From Pseudomonas nitroreducens NBRC 12694 (GTDB lineage Bacteria > Pseudomonadota > Gammaproteobacteria > Pseudomonadales > Pseudomonadaceae), in contig NZ_BDAI01000004.1 in the NCBI RefSeq assembly GCF_002091755.1, positions 473,644 to 537,643 on the forward strand: a stretch of 64,000 nucleotides of DNA. Direction: 5' to 3'. The notes under the pieces are model-generated. The model did not search any database, was not told the DNA's origin, and saw nothing but the letters and a program-made list of their open reading frames with translations. The translations under genes and the position numbers were made by a program. This document shows, piece by piece, positions 55,734-64,000 of the stretch. Each line of letters opens with the position of its first letter. The first letter of the stretch is position 1.

Positions 55734-57038
55734 TCAGTCATTGAACAGCGGGAACAGGCCCAGCAGCAGCGCGGCGGCGAGGATCGCCAGGCACACCAGC
55801 ACGGCCCATTTGAGGGTGAAGCGCTGATGGTCGCCGAAGTCGATCTTGGCCAGGCCTACCAGCAGGTAGGTCGAGGGCACCAGCGGGCTGAGCAGGTGCA
55901 CAGGTTGGCCGACGATGGAGGCACGGGCCATTTCCACCGGCGTGATGCCGTACTGCGCGGCGGCCTGGGAGAGTACCGGGAGCACGCCGTAGTAGAAAGC
56001 GTCGTTGGACATGAAGAAGGTGAACGGCATGCTCACCAGCGCCGTGATGGTCGCCAGATACGGCCCCAGCGCCGGCGGGATCACCGCCAGCAGGCTCTTG
56101 GACATGGCTTCGACCATGCCCGTTCCGGAGAGGATCCCGGTGAATACGCCCGCGGCGAAAATCAGCGAGACCACCGCGAGGACGTTCTCGGCGTGGGCGC
56201 CGATGCGCTTCTTCTGCTCCAGGATGCAGGGATAGTTGACGATCATCGCGATCCCGAAGGCGATCATGAACAGCACCGGCATCGGCAACAGGCCGGCGAT
56301 CAGGGTGCCCATCAGCACAACGGTCAGCACGGCGTTGAACCACAATAGCTTCGGCCGACGCGCCTCGGGATATTGCGACACACTCACTTCCGCCATCGCT
56401 TCGTGGTCGGTCGGCAGGTGCAACTCGCCCAGGCGGGCGCGCTCGCGCTTGCCGTAGGCCCAGGCGAGGGCGAAGATCGCCGCGATGCCGGCGAGCATGG
56501 CCGGGATCATCGGCACGAAGATGTCCGCCGGGTCGACGTGAAGGGCGCTGGCTGCGCGGGCAGTCGGGCCGCCCCAGGGCGTCATGTTCAGCACGCCGCT
56601 GGAGAGCATGATCAGGCAGGCCATCAGCAGCGGGCTCATGCCCAGGCGGCTGTACAGCGGCAGCACGGCGGCCACGCAGATCATGTAGGTGGTCGAGCCG
56701 TCGCCATCCAGCGAGACGATCATCGCCAGCGCGGCGGTGCCCATCGATACCTTCAGCGGATCGCCCTTCACCAGTTTGAGGATGCGCCGCACCGCCGGGT
56801 CGAACAGCCCGGAGTCGATCATGATGGCGAAGTAGAGGATGGCGAACATCAGCATCACGCCGGTTGGCGCGAGGGTGCGGATGCCGTCCAGCATCATCGG
56901 TCCCAGGCCCTTGGCGAAGCCGCCGAGCAGGGCGAAGGCGATCGGGACCAGGATCAGCGCGATCAGTGCCGAAAGCCGCTTGGTCATGATCAGGAACATG
57001 AAGGTCGCCACCATGGCGAAGGCGAGGAAAGTCAGCAT
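55734..57038 (-). CDS. CitMHS-family citrate:proton symporter
   Basis: 434-residue, about twelve-helix inner-membrane transporter of the CitM/CitH family, importing citrate as a metal complex (Mg2+ or Ca2+). Matching stretches are VSLDGDGSTTYMICVAAVLP, MTPWGGPTARAASAL and SMPFTFFMSNDAFYYGVLPV. Typical length. With citA at 45 kb, the window encodes two unrelated tricarboxylate importers. Confidence 0.93.
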   Translation of the reverse strand: MLTFLAFAMVATFMFLIMTKRLSALIALILVPIAFALLGGFAKGLGPMMLDGIRTLAPTGVMLMFAILYFAIMIDSGLFDPAVRRILKLVKGDPLKVSMGTAALAMIVSLDGDGSTTYMICVAAVLPLYSRLGMSPLLMACLIMLSSGVLNMTPWGGPTARAASALHVDPADIFVPMIPAMLAGIAAIFALAWAYGKRERARLGELHLPTDHEAMAEVSVSQYPEARRPKLLWFNAVLTVVLMGTLIAGLLPMPVLFMIAFGIAMIVNYPCILEQKKRIGAHAENVLAVVSLIFAAGVFTGILSGTGMVEAMSKSLLAVIPPALGPYLATITALVSMPFTFFMSNDAFYYGVLPVLSQAAAQYGITPVEMARASIVGQPVHLLSPLVPSTYLLVGLAKIDFGDHQRFTLKWAVLVCLAILAAALLLGLFPLFND

Positions 57039-57303
57039 GGGGATAACTCCGTCTCGGCGCCGAGGTTCAGCAGCGGCTGTGGATAAGCACGAGTGGTACG
57101 GACGGAGTGGGAGCGGGGGCGGACAGGGAACGGGGCATGAGCGATCACCGATTGTTGTTTTTGTACGCTGCGCGAACGCAGGTCCGGCCGGGAGGACCGA
57201 GGCGGCGATGCTAGGGGGTCAAGCTTTCAGCAGGCTTTCGCGGAATATTTCCACAGATCGGTGGGGATTTGCGCAGGTTCAATCCAGATGCAGTGGACAA
57301 ATT

Positions 57304-58221
57304 TCAGGAGCCCAGCGCCTGGATCGCACCCATCACCAGCAGCAGGCTGGCGCCGGCCAGCAGTGTCTGCAGGGTGATGATCCCCGCCATCAGTCCGCTT
57401 TCGCCGCCCAGCTGGCGGGTCAGTACATAGGCGGTCGGGGCTGTGGGGAGCGCGAAGAACATCACCAGCAGTGCGCTCTCCAGCGGCGGCAGTGCCATCA
57501 GGCGAGCGATGGCGAAGGCCAGCAAGGGCATGGCCAGCAGGCGGACCGCGCAGTTCCAGCCCAGTGCCGAGACCTCCGCGCGCAGCTCCTGCGGCTGTAG
57601 TGCTGCACCCACGCAGAGCAGGCCCAGCGGCAGGCTCGCTACGGCCAGCAGGTTGAACAGCCGGTCCGTACCGCCGGGCAGGCCGATGCCGCTCACATTC
57701 AGTACCGCGCCCGCCACGCAGGCGAGGATCAGCGGGTTCCTGACAATCGGCAGCAGTAGCGAACGCAGGCTGATGCCGCGTTCGGCGGTCAGCGCCCAGA
57801 CCGACATCACGTTCACTGTCGGCACCATCAGCGCCAGCATCAGCGCGGCCAGGGTCAGGCCCGGTTTGCCATAGAGGCTGCCGACGGCAGCCAGCCCCAG
57901 GTAGGTGTTGAAGCGCAGCACGCCCTGGGCGATGGCGCCGAAGCGCGCGGCATTCCAGCCACGCAGGCGTTTGGCGATGAGCAGGGCAATCCAGGCGATA
58001 CCCAGCCCGAGCACCACTGCCAGCGCCTGGCGGGTGAGGCCGGGGTCGTTCAGCGGCGCGCTGGCCAGGCTGCTGGCCAGTAGCGCAGGAAACAGGATGA
58101 AGTAGTTGAGCCGCTCGGCTGCCGGCCAGAAGGCCTCGCCGGGGAAACCTTTGCGGCGCAGCACGAAGCCGCCGACGATCAACGCGAACAATGGCCACAG
58201 GGCCTGGAACAGAGCGGTCAC
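57304..58221 (-). CDS. AEC-family auxin efflux carrier-like permease
   Basis: 305 residues, ten-helix pattern in two five-helix halves: LWPLFALIVGGFVLRRKGFP at the start and PTAPTAYVLTRQLGGESGLM near the end, as in bacterial AEC (MdcF/YfdV-like) carriers. Start taken as the GTG at 58221 because upstream codons are not membrane-like. Substrate unknown; organic acids are usual. Confidence 0.86.
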   Translation of the reverse strand: MTALFQALWPLFALIVGGFVLRRKGFPGEAFWPAAERLNYFILFPALLASSLASAPLNDPGLTRQALAVVLGLGIAWIALLIAKRLRGWNAARFGAIAQGVLRFNTYLGLAAVGSLYGKPGLTLAALMLALMVPTVNVMSVWALTAERGISLRSLLLPIVRNPLILACVAGAVLNVSGIGLPGGTDRLFNLLAVASLPLGLLCVGAALQPQELRAEVSALGWNCAVRLLAMPLLAFAIARLMALPPLESALLVMFFALPTAPTAYVLTRQLGGESGLMAGIITLQTLLAGASLLLVMGAIQALGS

Positions 58222-58315
58222 GGCAACCCCAAGAGGGTGGTGGGAGCGGGCATCTTGCCGAGGGTGAGTGGGCCAGGGCAAGGCGTGTGGATAAGTGCCG
58301 ATCCTTGCCCGAAGT

Positions 58316-58348
58316 GGTTTTCCACAGGCTCAGGCGGTGTGGAAAACC
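58316..58348. repeat. Perfect inverted repeat of a DnaA-box-like half site
   Basis: GGTTTTCCACA and TGTGGAAAACC, 11-base arms 11 bp apart, in the spacer downstream of the 801-residue protein gene. The TGTGGAAAA arm is the same near-box repeated twice in oriC. A perfect DnaA box (58286-58294) lies 30 bp away. It may act as a hairpin for the minus-strand gene, but no T tract follows. Confidence 0.5.
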
Positions 58349-58360
58349 TTGTCCACACCC

Positions 58361-60766
58361 TCAGCGGCGGAAACCGCCGCCGCCAATGTGGCCGCCGCCG
58401 AAATGCCCTCCACCGGCCCACTGCCGCTGCGTCTGGTTGAAGCGCTGCTGGCCGACCTGCCGCGACTGGTACTGCTGCTCCAGTTGCCCACGCATGTTGG
58501 CCTGGTTCGGCTGGACGGGCTGCCAGCCATTGCTGGTGTGTTGCTGCCAGCCGTTGTCGGTGTGCTGGTAGACGTTGCCATCGTGCCCGGCGTAGACGTC
58601 GCCATTCTTCCAGGCCACGGCGTTGCCGGTGCGGCGATTGTAGGTCACGCCGCGGTTGTCGTGGTCGTAGCTGCCGCGGCCGTCATCCACATCGCCGGAT
58701 ACCCCGCGCTCGGCGATGGTGGTGCGACCGGTCTGGGCGTTGTGCTTCACGCCCTGCTGGCCGGCCTTGAAGTCGCCGCTATCGGCATCGTAGGCCACGC
58801 CACTGCGCCCTGCGGCGGAGATACCGGTGGAAGCATTGGAATAGGCCCCGCGCCGCCCGGCCACTCCCTGGTCGGTATAGGGGTTGAACGCCGCGCCCTG
58901 GCTACCGGCGAAACGGGTGCCGGTGCGCGGGTTGTAGCCGGCCGCCGAGCTGCCCTGCCACTGGGTGCCGGTCCAGGCGTTGTAGCCATAGGCGTGGGTG
59001 ACGGTGCCCTGGCCCCAGCGCCCGTAGAAGTTGGCCTGGTTGATGTTGGTATAACTCCAGCCGCCCTGTGGATAAGGTCCCCAGTACGGGCCCCAGTATG
59101 GCTCCGGCGTGCCCCACCAGGCTCCGGCGGCGTAGCCGAAGGCGAAGCCGGTCAGCGCGCCGACGGCAAAGCCCGCGCCATAGCCATAGGTCGGTGGATA
59201 ACCGTAGTACACCGTGCTGCTGACATAGGCGGGATAGGCGTAGCCCGTGCCGTACACCACCGTGCCGTCGCTGTTGACCACCACGCCCAGGTATCCCGGC
59301 GTGTAGCCGACAACCACGGTCTGCGGGGTCACCGAGTAGATGTGCACATACGTCACGTAGTACACCGGCGAACTGGGCGGGATGCCGTAGATCGCCGCGG
59401 GCACTTCCGTGGCCACTTGCCACGGCCCGCTCGGGCTGGGGGCGGTGAACCAGACGCCGTTGCTCACGGCGAAGAACTGGTTGGCCGTCACTTCGATCAC
59501 TGGCGTCGGCGTGTTCACCGCGTAGTTCAGGCTGGTGCCGGTGATCGACTGGAAATTCGGCGCGCCGTCATAGGTCACCTTCAGCGTGGCCTTGCTGCGC
59601 GAGACGCTGGCAGTCTGCGGAATGCTCGCGGCGATGGCGGCTTCCTTGGCCTGGGGCGTACCGGGAACCGACACGAGGACGTTGGCTTTCGGGTCCTTGG
59701 CGGAGATCTTCGCGAAGTCGGCGGGCAGGTCCTTGCCGGGCACATAGGTCCACGGGCCTTTCTCACCCGGGCCGCTGAACCAGCGGCCGGATACCAGCAC
59801 GTACCAGGTGTTGTGGGTCGGATCGACGAACACCGCGTGATCGGCATTGTTCAGGCTCAGCAGGCTGACGCCGTCCACCGGCGCCATCTGCGCGGTGCCG
59901 TCGCTGACGATCAGTTCGGTGGGCTGCGTGGCCACCCGCACGGCCGGCGCCTTGCCCGGCTTCTTGCCGTTCTTGGGCAGCAGAGCGTCCACCGGGCCGG
60001 CCTTCTCCGCCGCCTGCTGGGCGCTGAGCAGCACCTTGGGCGGTTGGCTGAGCACCAGCCAGGTGCCGTCCAGCGCCTGCGCCGTGTACCAGTTACCGGC
60101 GGCGTTCAGGTAGTTGTTGCCCTGGGCGTCGCGCAGGAGCAGCACGCGGCTGTTGATAACCCGCTCGAAGTCGCTGCCCGTCAGGGCTTGCCACTTCGGC
60201 TGGCCGTCGATGATCACCAGCACGGTCGGGGTGCTGGCGAAAATGATCTGCGGCGCGTCGTTCTTCACTTCCACGTGGCGCAGCTTGTCCAGTTGCTGGT
60301 TCACCGCGTAGCTGGCCTGCAACTGGTCGAGGGAGACTGTCAGGCCTTCTTTGGGCAGCCGCGCCACCAGGGCATCGCGCACCTTGTCGGCGCTGTCTGG
60401 TGCGGTGGGGACTTCGACCTTTTCGATGCGCAGGTCGGTGAGTTGCACCAGGCCGCTGGCCTTGTCGATGGCGGCGGCGGCGGAGAACTGCGCTACCCCG
60501 TAGGTGGGCGCGGCATTGGCGGCGCCGATGGCGATGGCCGCCCGGCCGCCCATGCGGGTGCCGTCCCAGTCTTCGATCTGCGGCTGGAAGATCTGCACAT
60601 GCTGGTCGCCCAGGGCGAAATCCCGGGGCCATTTCAGTTCTTCGGCCATTGCCGGCGAAGCGGGCGCACCGGCCTGTGGTTGGCCCTGGGCGGCAACGGC
60701 AGCAGCGGGATGCAACGACAGCCCGGCGACGAGCGCCAGGGCCGAGAGAATGGGGCGGGGGGCCAT
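58361..60766 (-). CDS. Large secreted Tyr/Gly-rich protein with 16-residue repeats
   Basis: 801 residues. A signal peptide of about 26 residues (LALVAGLSLHPAAAVAA) is followed by a soluble region with three spaced W-rich units (NWYTAQALDGTW about 225; TWYVLVSGRWFSGPG with GPWTYV about 320-341; GVWFTAPSPSGPW about 437). A Tyr/Gly-rich segment follows (about 504-570). Four in-register 16-residue repeats span 624-687 (GAAFNPYTDQGVAGRR is the first), with looser copies around. The tail is His/Gly-rich (GGGHFGGGHIGGGGFRR). An exported structural or surface protein is likely; function unknown. Confidence 0.83.
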   Translation of the reverse strand: MAPRPILSALALVAGLSLHPAAAVAAQGQPQAGAPASPAMAEELKWPRDFALGDQHVQIFQPQIEDWDGTRMGGRAAIAIGAANAAPTYGVAQFSAAAAIDKASGLVQLTDLRIEKVEVPTAPDSADKVRDALVARLPKEGLTVSLDQLQASYAVNQQLDKLRHVEVKNDAPQIIFASTPTVLVIIDGQPKWQALTGSDFERVINSRVLLLRDAQGNNYLNAAGNWYTAQALDGTWLVLSQPPKVLLSAQQAAEKAGPVDALLPKNGKKPGKAPAVRVATQPTELIVSDGTAQMAPVDGVSLLSLNNADHAVFVDPTHNTWYVLVSGRWFSGPGEKGPWTYVPGKDLPADFAKISAKDPKANVLVSVPGTPQAKEAAIAASIPQTASVSRSKATLKVTYDGAPNFQSITGTSLNYAVNTPTPVIEVTANQFFAVSNGVWFTAPSPSGPWQVATEVPAAIYGIPPSSPVYYVTYVHIYSVTPQTVVVGYTPGYLGVVVNSDGTVVYGTGYAYPAYVSSTVYYGYPPTYGYGAGFAVGALTGFAFGYAAGAWWGTPEPYWGPYWGPYPQGGWSYTNINQANFYGRWGQGTVTHAYGYNAWTGTQWQGSSAAGYNPRTGTRFAGSQGAAFNPYTDQGVAGRRGAYSNASTGISAAGRSGVAYDADSGDFKAGQQGVKHNAQTGRTTIAERGVSGDVDDGRGSYDHDNRGVTYNRRTGNAVAWKNGDVYAGHDGNVYQHTDNGWQQHTSNGWQPVQPNQANMRGQLEQQYQSRQVGQQRFNQTQRQWAGGGHFGGGHIGGGGFRR

Positions 60767-61084
60767 GCTGGAAACCTTCCTTGAGGAGAGCTGCGTTCAA
60801 CCATAGTGCAGCGCAGAACAACCCGCGCGCGGCCGAGCTCTCCCCTGCGCCATGCTGGTGCAATTTCGCCGGCAAGGCAGCTTTTTCTTATGGCGCAACG
60901 ACATATTTAATAATTTTCCGAGCCTCCCGCTTCGGCCACCATCGGCCTGTCAGACATGTCGCGAGACAAAGCCTTCAGACGCTGGGCCATAGAGCCCGAT
61001 GCCGCCCATGTCCCGGTTCTACCGGCCTCCTGGCCACTGCCGCAGTAAATCAACAACAAAGCCAAACGGCTGTGGGAGTGCTTC
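60767..61084. other. Spacer between the repeat-protein gene and the ABC operon
   Basis: 318 bp between divergent genes. An AT-rich stretch about 60884-60920 (ACATATTTAATAATTTTCC) is the most promoter-like part for the ABC operon, but I could not assign a -35 and -10 pair with confidence. No gene or repeat is supported. Confidence 0.5.
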
Positions 61085-62059
61085 ATGATCAAGTCCTTGC
61101 TCGTGCGTTCCATCGCGTGTTCCGCCCTGGCTCTCGCCGCCGCTTCTGGCGCGCAGGCCGGTACCCTGTCCATCGGCCATACCACCTGGGTCGGCTACGG
61201 CACCCTCTATCTCGCCCGCGACCTGGGCTACTTCAAGGAGCAGGGCCTCGACTTGCAGCTGACCACCATCGAGGAAGCCTCGATGTACATGGCGGCCCAG
61301 GCCTCCGGCCAGCTCTCCGGCTCCGCTTCCACCATCGACGAAATCCTCAAGTACCGGCCGAAGTTCTGCTTCAAGGCCGTGGCTGCGCTGGACGACAGCC
61401 ATGGCGGCGACGGCGTGCTGGTGGGCAAGGACGTCACCTCCCTGGCCCAGCTGAAGGGCCAGGAAGTGGCGGTCAACGAAGGCTCTGTCTCGCAGTTCTG
61501 GTTGGCCTACCTGCTCAAGCACGCCGGCATGAGCATGAGCGACATCAAGGTGCAGAACATGACCGCCGATGACGCGGCCAGCGCCTTCATCGCCGGCCGC
61601 GTACCCGCCGCCGTGACCTGGGAACCGCACCTCTCGCTGGTACGCGAGAAGCAGCAGGGCAAGGTGCTGGTAGACAGCTCCACCACCCCCGGCGTGATCG
61701 TCGACGTGGTCGCCCTCAACTGCGACGTGATCGAGAAGCAGCCCGAGGACGTCAAGGCCCTGGTGAAAGGCCTGTACAAGGCCGTGCAATACACCAAGGA
61801 GCACCCGGACGAGGCCTACGCCATCATGGCCAAGGGCGTCGGCGGTTACCTCTCCGATCCCAAGGCCCTGGCCGATGCCGCCAAGGGCGTGCGCTTCTAC
61901 GACAAGGCCATGAGCGAGCAACTCATTGGCACTCCCGGCAAGCCCGGCGACATCAAGGGCTTGATCCGCCTCGCCAACGAAACCTGGAGCGGCCTGCAGG
62001 GCAAGCGCCTGGAAGTCAGCTACGACGACCTGGTCGACCCGCGCTTCGTCTCCGAGTAA
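61085..62059 (+). CDS. ABC transporter substrate-binding protein (nitrate/sulfonate/taurine type)
   Basis: Periplasmic binding protein of the SsuA/TauA-like family, 324 residues: signal peptide ending ASGAQA (about residue 25), then TLSIGHTTWVGYGTLYLARD, EEASMYMAAQASGQLSGSAS and DDAASAFIAGRVPAAVTWEP, the usual conserved patches. First gene of a three-gene ABC operon. Ligand not predictable from sequence; an organosulfur, nitrogen or small organic compound is inferred. Confidence 0.9.
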   Translation: MIKSLLVRSIACSALALAAASGAQAGTLSIGHTTWVGYGTLYLARDLGYFKEQGLDLQLTTIEEASMYMAAQASGQLSGSASTIDEILKYRPKFCFKAVAALDDSHGGDGVLVGKDVTSLAQLKGQEVAVNEGSVSQFWLAYLLKHAGMSMSDIKVQNMTADDAASAFIAGRVPAAVTWEPHLSLVREKQQGKVLVDSSTTPGVIVDVVALNCDVIEKQPEDVKALVKGLYKAVQYTKEHPDEAYAIMAKGVGGYLSDPKALADAAKGVRFYDKAMSEQLIGTPGKPGDIKGLIRLANETWSGLQGKRLEVSYDDLVDPRFVSE

Positions 62060-62116
62060 CCGTCTCACTCTTGTCCCCGCGGGCGGCGCCGTGCCGCTCG
62101 CCTGGAGGAATCCGCG

Positions 62117-62923
62117 ATGCCTCGTCGTTCGCAATCCTGGCTCAGCCGTTGCCTGACGCCCAAGGTCGACCTGCCGCTGAAGCTGGTCTGGTCCGCCGGC
62201 ACCCTGTGCTGGCTGCTCGTGTTCGGTCTGTGGGCCGGGCTCTCCTATGGCGGCGTGGTGCCGGCGATGTTCCTGCCCACCCCGGACGCGGTGCTCGCGG
62301 CCGGTGTGCGCCTGGCCAGTGACGGCACCCTCGCCACCCACGTGATGGCCAGCGTCAAGGTGGTGATGATCGGCTTCATCATCTCCTCGCTGGTGGCGGT
62401 GCCGCTGGGCCTGTTGATGGGCAGCTTCCGCATCGTCCAGGCCTTCCTCGAACCGCTGGTGAACTTCATTCGCTACCTGCCGGTGACCTCCTTCGTGCCG
62501 CTGTTCATCCTGTGGATCGGCATCGGCCTGGAACAGCGCGTCACCGTGATCATCTTCGGCGTGTTCTTCCAGCAACTGGTGATGATCGCGGACGTTTCCC
62601 GCGGCGTCGCCAAGGACCTGGTCAATGCGTCCTACACCCTGGGCTGCAACCGCCGCGACGTGGTCCTTCACGTGCTCGGCCCGGCGTCGCTGCCGGGCGT
62701 GCTCGACACCCTGCGCGTGACCATGGGCTGGGCCTGGACCTACCTGGTCGTGGCCGAACTGGTCGCCGCCTCCAGCGGCCTGGGCTACATCAGCCTCAAG
62801 GCCATGCGCGGCTTCCAGGTCGACGTGATCTTCCTGGCCATCGCCATCATTGGCCTGCTGGGCCTGATTACCGACCAACTCTTCCGATTCATCCGACTGA
62901 AGGTGGCGTCATGGGCGCAGTAG
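62117..62923 (+). CDS. ABC transporter permease (SsuC/TauC type)
   Basis: 268-residue inner-membrane permease with about six helices and the EAA loop (DLVNASYTLGCNRRDVVLHV then LGPASLPGVLDTLRVTMGWAW) that contacts the ATPase. GGAGGAATCCGCG precedes the ATG. It overlaps the ATPase gene by 13 bases. Confidence 0.93.
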   Translation: MPRRSQSWLSRCLTPKVDLPLKLVWSAGTLCWLLVFGLWAGLSYGGVVPAMFLPTPDAVLAAGVRLASDGTLATHVMASVKVVMIGFIISSLVAVPLGLLMGSFRIVQAFLEPLVNFIRYLPVTSFVPLFILWIGIGLEQRVTVIIFGVFFQQLVMIADVSRGVAKDLVNASYTLGCNRRDVVLHVLGPASLPGVLDTLRVTMGWAWTYLVVAELVAASSGLGYISLKAMRGFQVDVIFLAIAIIGLLGLITDQLFRFIRLKVASWAQ

Positions 62924-63744
62924 CGATCAAGCAGGAAGAAGCGGCCGTGATCGGTCAGGAACAAGCCAGGCCGCCGCGCCTGCGGGTGGAGAACGTCAGC
63001 CTGCGCTACCGCACGCCCGAGGGCGGCACCTTCAGCGCGCTGGAGAGCGTCTCCTTCGAAGTGCCGGACCAGCAGTTCGCGGTCATCGTCGGCCCGTCCG
63101 GCTGCGGCAAGTCGAGCCTGCTCTACCTCACTGCCGGCCTGGCCGAGCCCACCGAAGGCGACATCTACGTCGGCGGCCAACTGGTCGACGGCCCGGGCGC
63201 CGACCGCGGCATGGTGTTCCAGAGCTACACCCTGTTCCCCTGGCTGACCGTGCGCCAGAACGTCGAGTTCGGCCTCAAGCGTCGCGGCATGCCGGCGGCC
63301 GAGCGCCGCGAGATCGTCGACTACTACCTCGACGAAGTCGGCCTGCGCCGCTTCGAGAACAACTATCCCAAGCAGCTCTCCGGCGGAATGATGCAGCGCG
63401 TGGCGATCGCCCGCGCGCTGGCCAACGACCCGCAGATCCTGCTGATGGACGAGCCCTTCGGCGCCCTCGACAGCCAGACCCGCATGCAGATGCAGCAACT
63501 GCTGCTGCGCGTGTGGGACCACAGCAAGAAGACCGTGGTGTTCGTCACCCACGACATCGACGAGGCCATCCTGCTGGGCGATCGCGTCTACGTCATGGGC
63601 GCACGCCCCGGCCGCATCAAGCGCATCCTCGACGTGCCCATCGAGCGCCCGCGCTCGCTGGACATGGTCATGGACCGCCAGTTCATCGAGATGAAGCGCG
63701 AGATCCTCGGGCTGCTGCACGACGACCTGGAAGAAGCGCACTGA
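62911..63744 (+). CDS. ABC transporter ATP-binding protein (SsuB/TauB type)
   Basis: 277 residues with Walker A GPSGCGKSS, Q-loop FQSYTLFPW, signature LSGGMMQR, Walker B ILLMDEP and switch His in VFVTHDIDEA. It has a 30-residue N-terminal extension before the core. The start overlaps the permease gene, so the two are coupled. It completes the importer. Confidence 0.95.
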   Translation: MGAVAIKQEEAAVIGQEQARPPRLRVENVSLRYRTPEGGTFSALESVSFEVPDQQFAVIVGPSGCGKSSLLYLTAGLAEPTEGDIYVGGQLVDGPGADRGMVFQSYTLFPWLTVRQNVEFGLKRRGMPAAERREIVDYYLDEVGLRRFENNYPKQLSGGMMQRVAIARALANDPQILLMDEPFGALDSQTRMQMQQLLLRVWDHSKKTVVFVTHDIDEAILLGDRVYVMGARPGRIKRILDVPIERPRSLDMVMDRQFIEMKREILGLLHDDLEEAH

Positions 63745-63751
63745 CCTGCCG

Positions 63752-63783
63752 TCGGCCGGCGCCTCCTGCAGGGCGCCGGCCGA
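63752..63783. other. Strong GC hairpin after the ABC operon
   Basis: Perfect 12-base arms TCGGCCGGCGCC / GGCGCCGGCCGA around an eight-base loop, seven bases after the ATPase stop, with no T tract. It may stabilise the upstream message or lower read-through into the downstream oxidoreductase. Confidence 0.6.
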
Positions 63784-63883
63784 TACGGTGATTCGCTGCA
63801 GCACCGTTCGGCCCCCGTCTGCCTCGGGACGAGGGTTGGGTGAGGGGTTCTGCCATTCACGCAAGGACCAAAGGAAAACCCCC

Positions 63884-64000
63884 ATGTCCAACGATTCCAC
63901 CTACGACTACCTCATCGTCGGCGCCGGCTCCGCCGGCTGTGTCCTGGCCAATCGACTGAGCGCCGACCCGTCCGTGCGCGTCTGCCTGCTGGAAGCCGGC
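63884..64000 (+). CDS. GMC-family FAD-dependent oxidoreductase (N-terminus only)
   Basis: The first 39 codons read MSNDSTYDYLIVGAGSAGCV then LANRLSADPSVRVCLLEAG, the FAD-binding Rossmann start of GMC oxidoreductases (choline/alcohol dehydrogenase type). The rest is beyond the window. AAAGGAAAA precedes the ATG. Its position after the ABC importer suggests it oxidises the imported compound, but this is inference. Confidence 0.85.
   Translation, partial: MSNDSTYDYLIVGAGSAGCVLANRLSADPSVRVCLLEAG

Noticed and set aside
58295..60784. An 829-codon plus-strand frame opposite the secreted repeat protein
   Set aside because: Shadow frame: rich in Val, Gly, Ala, His without domains, while the minus-strand frame has a signal peptide and regular repeats.

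Overview
This window is the replication-origin region of a GC-rich gammaproteobacterial chromosome. Gene content, gene order and protein sequences match the genus Pseudomonas, most like the P. aeruginosa / P. nitroreducens / P. citronellolis lineage. This is judged from remembered family sequences, not from a search. Genes left of about 14.2 kb lie mostly on the minus strand and genes to the right up to about 33 kb on the plus strand, as expected for replication diverging from an origin between dnaA and rpmH.

Left arm (1-14197): a truncated Nramp metal transporter, an LpxL-type lipid A acyltransferase, a decayed small-gene pair, tag (with a LexA box), glyQ-glyS, gmhB-plsC, then gyrB-recF-dnaN-dnaA reading away from the origin. 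recF carries two perfect parS sites. oriC (14198 to about 14640) has DnaA boxes and an AT-rich unwinding tract. The dnaA -35 element lies inside a DnaA box.

Right arm, core (14719-32382): rpmH-rnpA-yidD-yidC, mnmE, a second origin-like intergenic module, mnmG-rsmG-parA-parB, the nine-gene atp operon (with a 137-bp palindromic element between atpD and atpC) and glmU.

Right arm, accessory (32492-64000): a MarC-type membrane protein; ampDh2-kinB-algB (envelope and alginate control); a group of small envelope genes with two sigma54-type promoters; gltP; a nucleoside-recognition membrane protein; a lipoprotein protease; a citrate-type MFS carrier; GNAT; an M16 protease; an atypical SDR; an AraC regulator; a Na/Pi cotransporter with a Pho-box-like site; a PQQ-type lipoprotein dehydrogenase; LEA lipoprotein; TerC; CitMHS; AEC permease; an 801-residue secreted repeat protein; and a sulfonate/nitrate-type ABC transporter followed by the start of a GMC oxidoreductase.

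The most unusual property is the density of perfect 9-bp DnaA boxes (TTATCCACA): I count 25 exact copies from 14.2 to 59.1 kb, in genes and spacers, where well under one is expected by chance. A second module at 18.8-19.2 kb reproduces the oriC layout. I saw no tRNA, rRNA, CRISPR array, prophage or insertion sequence.
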